Origin: Massilia rhizosphaerae
GTDB lineage: Bacteria; Pseudomonadota; Gammaproteobacteria; Burkholderiales; Burkholderiaceae_D
Assembly: GCF_016093545.1 (NCBI RefSeq)
Contig: NZ_JADKYX010000004.1
Span: 124,001 to 188,000 of the forward strand
Reading direction: 5' to 3'
DNA length: 64,000 bases
In this document: piece by piece, positions 61,080 to 64,000 of the stretch
Position numbering within the stretch: position 1 is the stretch's first letter
Layout of the letters: each line of letters begins with the position of its first letter
Notes under the pieces: generated by a model
Databases searched by the model: none
Told to the model about the DNA's origin: nothing
Seen by the model: the letters and a program-made list of their open reading frames with translations, nothing else
Program-made: the position numbers and the translations under genes

Positions 61080-62258
61080 ATGCCGAAAGACCTGAAGCGG
61101 TACGGACAAGCATGTGCCGCAAGCATGGTTGCCCAACAACCCGCACGGATGGATGGGTTCGTCAACATCAGACCGGCGTTGGTTCGCAGTCACGTGACGC
61201 GTTTCTTTGGCCGGCCCTATCCCATACAGTTCCGGGCACAGGGCGCGCTCGACGCTTGGGCGAATGCGCTCGGGAACACCGGGCTGTGGTCCATCTGGCA
61301 GGCTCCCGGCACGCTGTGCTGGCAGATCAGGCAGGAAATCCTCCGGCAACTGGAATGCGCTTTCCCCTCATTTTCAGTAGCTGGGCAGATAAGCGATGGG
61401 GATCGTCAGCGGCTTGCGTTCGAGGTCAGCACGAACCTCAAATACCATTTGAGTGATGGGACCGTGATCGAGGCCACGGCGGCGCTGGAAACGCTGCTGG
61501 CGAATTCGGATGTCGATCTCAGTCTTCCGATGAGCATGGTCGCGCCGCCCTACCGGGCTCAGTACTTGCGATTCGGAGAAGTGGCCACACGGTATCTGAA
61601 AGTGCCGGACCCGCAATCTCCCGATCACTGCTTCGACGGGGTTTTCTGTTTCCTGACCCGGCATGCCTCATCTGGTGCCCCAGAGGAGAAGTGCTGGACG
61701 CTGGAGCTCGTCTTCATCAGCAAGCGTCAGGACAGCCATGGTGGCCATGTCTCGCTGCTCGGCGAAACGGATCGCGGGGACACCACGGTCGGCGAATGGT
61801 TGGCTGAGATCCTCTGCAACGTCCAGGCGGCGGACGAGAGTGAAATCCATCGGTCGATGCACGCCGCGGTCAGCTACGTGGTACGTGTGTTTCTCTACAT
61901 GGCTTTGAAGCAGGCACGCGTGACGCCGCATTGCGAATACGACGAGGCGCTACGCCGCGCTGCCGGCCTGGGGGAACGGAAGCGCGCCAAGCTGTTGCAG
62001 AGATCGGCCTCACTCTATAACGGCATCCTTGTCGGCCCCGAGTCATTACCGCCGGACGTTTCAGAGGGTGTAGCGGGAGCTGGCGTGGCGCCGCACTGGC
62101 GCCGCGGGCATTTTCGTATGCAGCCTTTCGGAGCAGGCAATCAGCAGCGCAAACTCATTTTCGTCGCGCCGGTCCTGGTTCATGCGGAGCAATTGCAGGG
62201 CGATCTGCCCGCACCGAAACCGTACCGAGCCGGCGCCGCTGTCGTTAGTACGGCTTGA
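61080..62258 (+). CDS. Hypothetical protein with conserved HWRRGHF-type C-terminal motif
   Basis: A 392-residue protein with no signal peptide or membrane segment. It is divergent from vgrG (155 bases) with a GAGGGAGA ribosome-binding site. The end (VAPHWRRGHFRMQPFGAG then KLIFVAPVLV) carries a short pattern that recurs at the C-terminus of many plasmid- and phage-encoded hypothetical proteins, including the AcrVA2-like anti-CRISPR family, but the rest of the protein is not recognisable and no such function is claimed. It could be a passenger gene of the island. Confidence 0.62.
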   Translation: MPKDLKRYGQACAASMVAQQPARMDGFVNIRPALVRSHVTRFFGRPYPIQFRAQGALDAWANALGNTGLWSIWQAPGTLCWQIRQEILRQLECAFPSFSVAGQISDGDRQRLAFEVSTNLKYHLSDGTVIEATAALETLLANSDVDLSLPMSMVAPPYRAQYLRFGEVATRYLKVPDPQSPDHCFDGVFCFLTRHASSGAPEEKCWTLELVFISKRQDSHGGHVSLLGETDRGDTTVGEWLAEILCNVQAADESEIHRSMHAAVSYVVRVFLYMALKQARVTPHCEYDEALRRAAGLGERKRAKLLQRSASLYNGILVGPESLPPDVSEGVAGAGVAPHWRRGHFRMQPFGAGNQQRKLIFVAPVLVHAEQLQGDLPAPKPYRAGAAVVSTA

Positions 62259-62308
62259 CATACTGACAGCCGCTGTCGAGTGTCTAGAAGAGCGGTGGCG
62301 ATTCACAC

Positions 62309-62348
62309 TGGTGTACCGGGAACGCCCAGCCACGGGCTGTTCGGATGA
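62309..62348 (+). repeat. Decayed duplicate of the imuB 3-prime end
   Basis: GGTGTACCGGGAACGCC (62310-62326) matches imuB at 53968-53984 exactly, and CACGGGCTGTTCGG followed by ATGA (62331-62348) matches imuB 54020-54037 with one change. About 35 bases between the two segments are deleted in this copy. It gives the ancestral right end of imuB, next to the CPBP gene. Confidence 0.85.
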
Positions 62349-62352
62349 CGCC

Positions 62353-64000
62353 TCACATCAGCAACTGAAAGCCCACGACGGCCGCGTTGTAGACCGCATG
62401 CACCAGCATCGGCGCCAGCAGGCCCTTGCCGCGCTCGTAGGCGAACGCCGTGCACAGCCCCACCACGAACACGGGCACCATCGACAACGGCGGGTGGACG
62501 ATTGCGAACAGTCCGGCGGACAGCGCGGCCGCCGGCAGGAAGGCCATCGAGCGGCGCAGGCCGCCGAACAGCAGGCCGCGGAAGATGAATTCCTCGCACA
62601 GCGGCGCCGCGACCACGGTCAGCGCCAGCAGCCAGATTGCGTGGACGTGCGGACCGGCGGCGGCGGGCACGACGTGCGGCCACCAGGGCGTCCGGTGCAG
62701 GATCACCAGGTAGCCCAGGCCGAACGCGGCGGCGACCAGGCCGACGCCGAGCCCGAGGCCGAGCGTGGCCCCGGCCGGGCCGCCGCGCAGCGCCGGGACG
62801 CCGGCCGTCTTGGTACGCCAGTAGACCAGGCGCGCCAGCAGGTACACGATGGCGCCGGCCAGCGCGAACGCGATCAGCATGGCGGTCCGGGCATCCATTT
62901 TCAGCACGTACAGCATGAAAAAGACGCCGATGGCCTGCAGCACGAAGAACAGCATCACGGCGATCATGCCGTCCGCGATCGATACGCGCGCGGGCGGCGC
63001 GGCGGCCGGGTCGAGCAGGTAGGGCAGGGCGTCGCGCGCCTTTTGCCAGAAGGCCTGGGCCAGGCCGGCGGTCAGCACGAGCAGCACGAGCGCCTGCCAC
63101 CAGACGCGCGTGTAGATGGCGTAGGCGTACAGGCTGGCCAGCAGCATGTACAGGTAGATGTAGTTGGGACGGATCCGGACCCGCGCGTCCTGCGCCAGCG
63201 GGTCGCTGGCAAACACGCCGAGCGCCACCGCGATCGTCGAATACAGCGGGACGCCGGCCAGGACCAGGGCAGCCATGCCCGCCATCTGCCAGTCCAGGTG
63301 GCGGGCCATGCCCAGGCCGATGCCGAACAGGACCAGCGGATAGACGAGGGCCAGCACGGCCCACAGCTTCGCCTTTTCCTTCAGGACCTGCTCGAGCGTC
63401 GTCGGGAACGTGTACAGCAGCCACAGCGCCTGGCCTTCGTTGTTGATGGTCTGGAAGGCCGACAGCATCAGCATGTAGGCACTGACGCCGAACGCGATCA
63501 GGCCCAGCGCGACGGCGCTGACGCCGGTCGTGGACAGCGAGCGCAGGCTGCCGTTGATCATCATCTGGCTGCCGGCGATCATGATCGGCATCAGGAGGCT
63601 CTGGACGAGGAAGTTGCGGTCGCGGCCGAGCAGGCGCAATTCGCGCCGCTGGACCGGGGAGCGCGGCAGCAGCGCGTGCCACGCGGGCGTGCGCACGGCC
63701 GCGGACGCGGCAGCCGGGGCGGTTTGCCGGCTTTTGCGCGTGCTCTCGCGCACGCCGTCGCCGACCACGCCAAAGCGCAGCTGGCGGCCCAGGATCGCGA
63801 GTCCGAGCGCGACGCCCGCCGCCAGCTCGGCCAGCAGCAGGCCGAGCGCCTGCGCCGCCGGGACCGGACCGGCGGCCGTGATGGCCGAGACGACCAGTCC
63901 GGGCGGCGTCCAGAAGAGCCAGCCCGGCGCCCCGGCCGCCAGCGGTTCCAGGAGGTCGCCGCCCGTCGGCATGCCGAAGCCCATGGCGAGATAGAGCAGC
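62353..64000 (-). CDS. ABC-2 permease fused to CPBP intramembrane protease, partial
   Basis: The visible 549 codons run past the window edge. The C-terminal half has the CPBP (CAAX-type) motifs EEFIFRGLLFGGLRR (EExxxR) and FAIVHPP (FxxxH) and HAVYN (HxxxN), which form the metal site of the glutamate protease fold. The N-terminal part has about ten helices of ABC-2 permease type. Such fusions are often beside a NatA-like ATPase, which should lie to the right. The ATG at 63984 is internal in the open frame, so the true start is outside the window. Confidence 0.85.
   Translation of the reverse strand, partial: LLYLAMGFGMPTGGDLLEPLAAGAPGWLFWTPPGLVVSAITAAGPVPAAQALGLLLAELAAGVALGLAILGRQLRFGVVGDGVRESTRKSRQTAPAAASAAVRTPAWHALLPRSPVQRRELRLLGRDRNFLVQSLLMPIMIAGSQMMINGSLRSLSTTGVSAVALGLIAFGVSAYMLMLSAFQTINNEGQALWLLYTFPTTLEQVLKEKAKLWAVLALVYPLVLFGIGLGMARHLDWQMAGMAALVLAGVPLYSTIAVALGVFASDPLAQDARVRIRPNYIYLYMLLASLYAYAIYTRVWWQALVLLVLTAGLAQAFWQKARDALPYLLDPAAAPPARVSIADGMIAVMLFFVLQAIGVFFMLYVLKMDARTAMLIAFALAGAIVYLLARLVYWRTKTAGVPALRGGPAGATLGLGLGVGLVAAAFGLGYLVILHRTPWWPHVVPAAAGPHVHAIWLLALTVVAAPLCEEFIFRGLLFGGLRRSMAFLPAAALSAGLFAIVHPPLSMVPVFVVGLCTAFAYERGKGLLAPMLVHAVYNAAVVGFQLLM

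Larger units (their letters stand above)
54038..62348. mobile_element. Orphan type VI secretion island inserted behind imuB
   Basis: It begins directly after the imuB stop (54037) and ends with a decayed second copy of the imuB 3-prime end at 62309-62348. Inside are an IS5-like transposase scrap, PAAR, Sel1 lipoprotein, Tle5, VgrG and an unknown protein. The repeated imuB end marks both insertion boundaries. No integrase is seen, so transfer mechanism is unknown. Confidence 0.7.

Noticed and set aside
61080..62258. Anti-CRISPR (AcrVA2-like) annotation
   Set aside because: Only a short C-terminal motif is similar; the rest of the protein cannot be matched from memory.

Overview
The window looks like chromosome from a high-GC, Gram-negative betaproteobacterium, most likely Oxalobacteraceae close to Massilia or Telluria. 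This is inferred from the overall gene repertoire (ArgA-type N-acetylglutamate synthase, a DEAH helicase of the HrpA type, an ImuA/ImuB cassette under a LexA box, a Gram-negative porin, orphan type VI secretion genes) and from codon use; no rRNA or other phylogenetic marker is present. No rRNA, tRNA or CRISPR array was seen.

Layout. 1-7.3 kb: end of a KDPG aldolase gene, a Vgr-related HExxH protein, a lone flagellin, a secreted alpha/beta hydrolase with TPR-like tail, rpiA, a small lipoprotein, yggX and argA. 7.3-13.8 kb: hrpA, two small membrane proteins and an exported intradiol dioxygenase. 13.8-19.6 kb: a compact minus-strand block, visibly richer in A+T than its surroundings, with homospermidine synthase, YgiB-like and YgiC-like (ATP-grasp) genes, a DUF1311 protein, a Nudix remnant, a second-type lspA and a TonB-like anchored protein. 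19.7-30.4 kb: yjbQ, an HDOD protein, an FKBP lipoprotein, an esterase/GH3 glycosidase pair, a TPR-GGDEF diguanylate cyclase, a VOC protein and a MarR/MFS efflux pair. 30.5-43.5 kb: GT9 glycosyltransferase, PRC-barrel protein, YghU-type GST, a two-Hsp70/DUF2760 operon with a HepT-like protein in front, a Na+/H+ antiporter, and a divergent NAD(P)H oxidoreductase/LysR pair. 43.6-51.8 kb: a LysR regulator divergent from a D-glutamate cyclase-like / MFS / 5-oxoprolinase / porin operon. 51.9-54.0 kb: SOS-controlled imuA-imuB. 54.0-62.3 kb: an orphan type VI secretion island (PAAR, Sel1 lipoprotein, Tle5-type phospholipase D, VgrG with transthyretin-like tail, one unknown protein). 62.4 kb to the end: a partial ABC-permease/CPBP protease gene.

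The most interesting structures are: (1) the overlapping hss-ygiB-ygiC-DUF1311 operon, which suggests ATP-dependent conjugation of homospermidine; (2) the type VI island, which sits exactly behind imuB and is followed by a decayed second copy of the imuB 3-prime end, giving insertion boundaries; (3) the D-glutamate cyclase plus 5-oxoprolinase operon; (4) a two-layer repeat array in front of the dioxygenase gene (three 20-bp units, then four TTnAC boxes at exact 10-bp spacing); (5) REP/BIME-like palindromes whose ends supply the stop codons of two genes.

All functional statements are from sequence reading alone; no database search was run.
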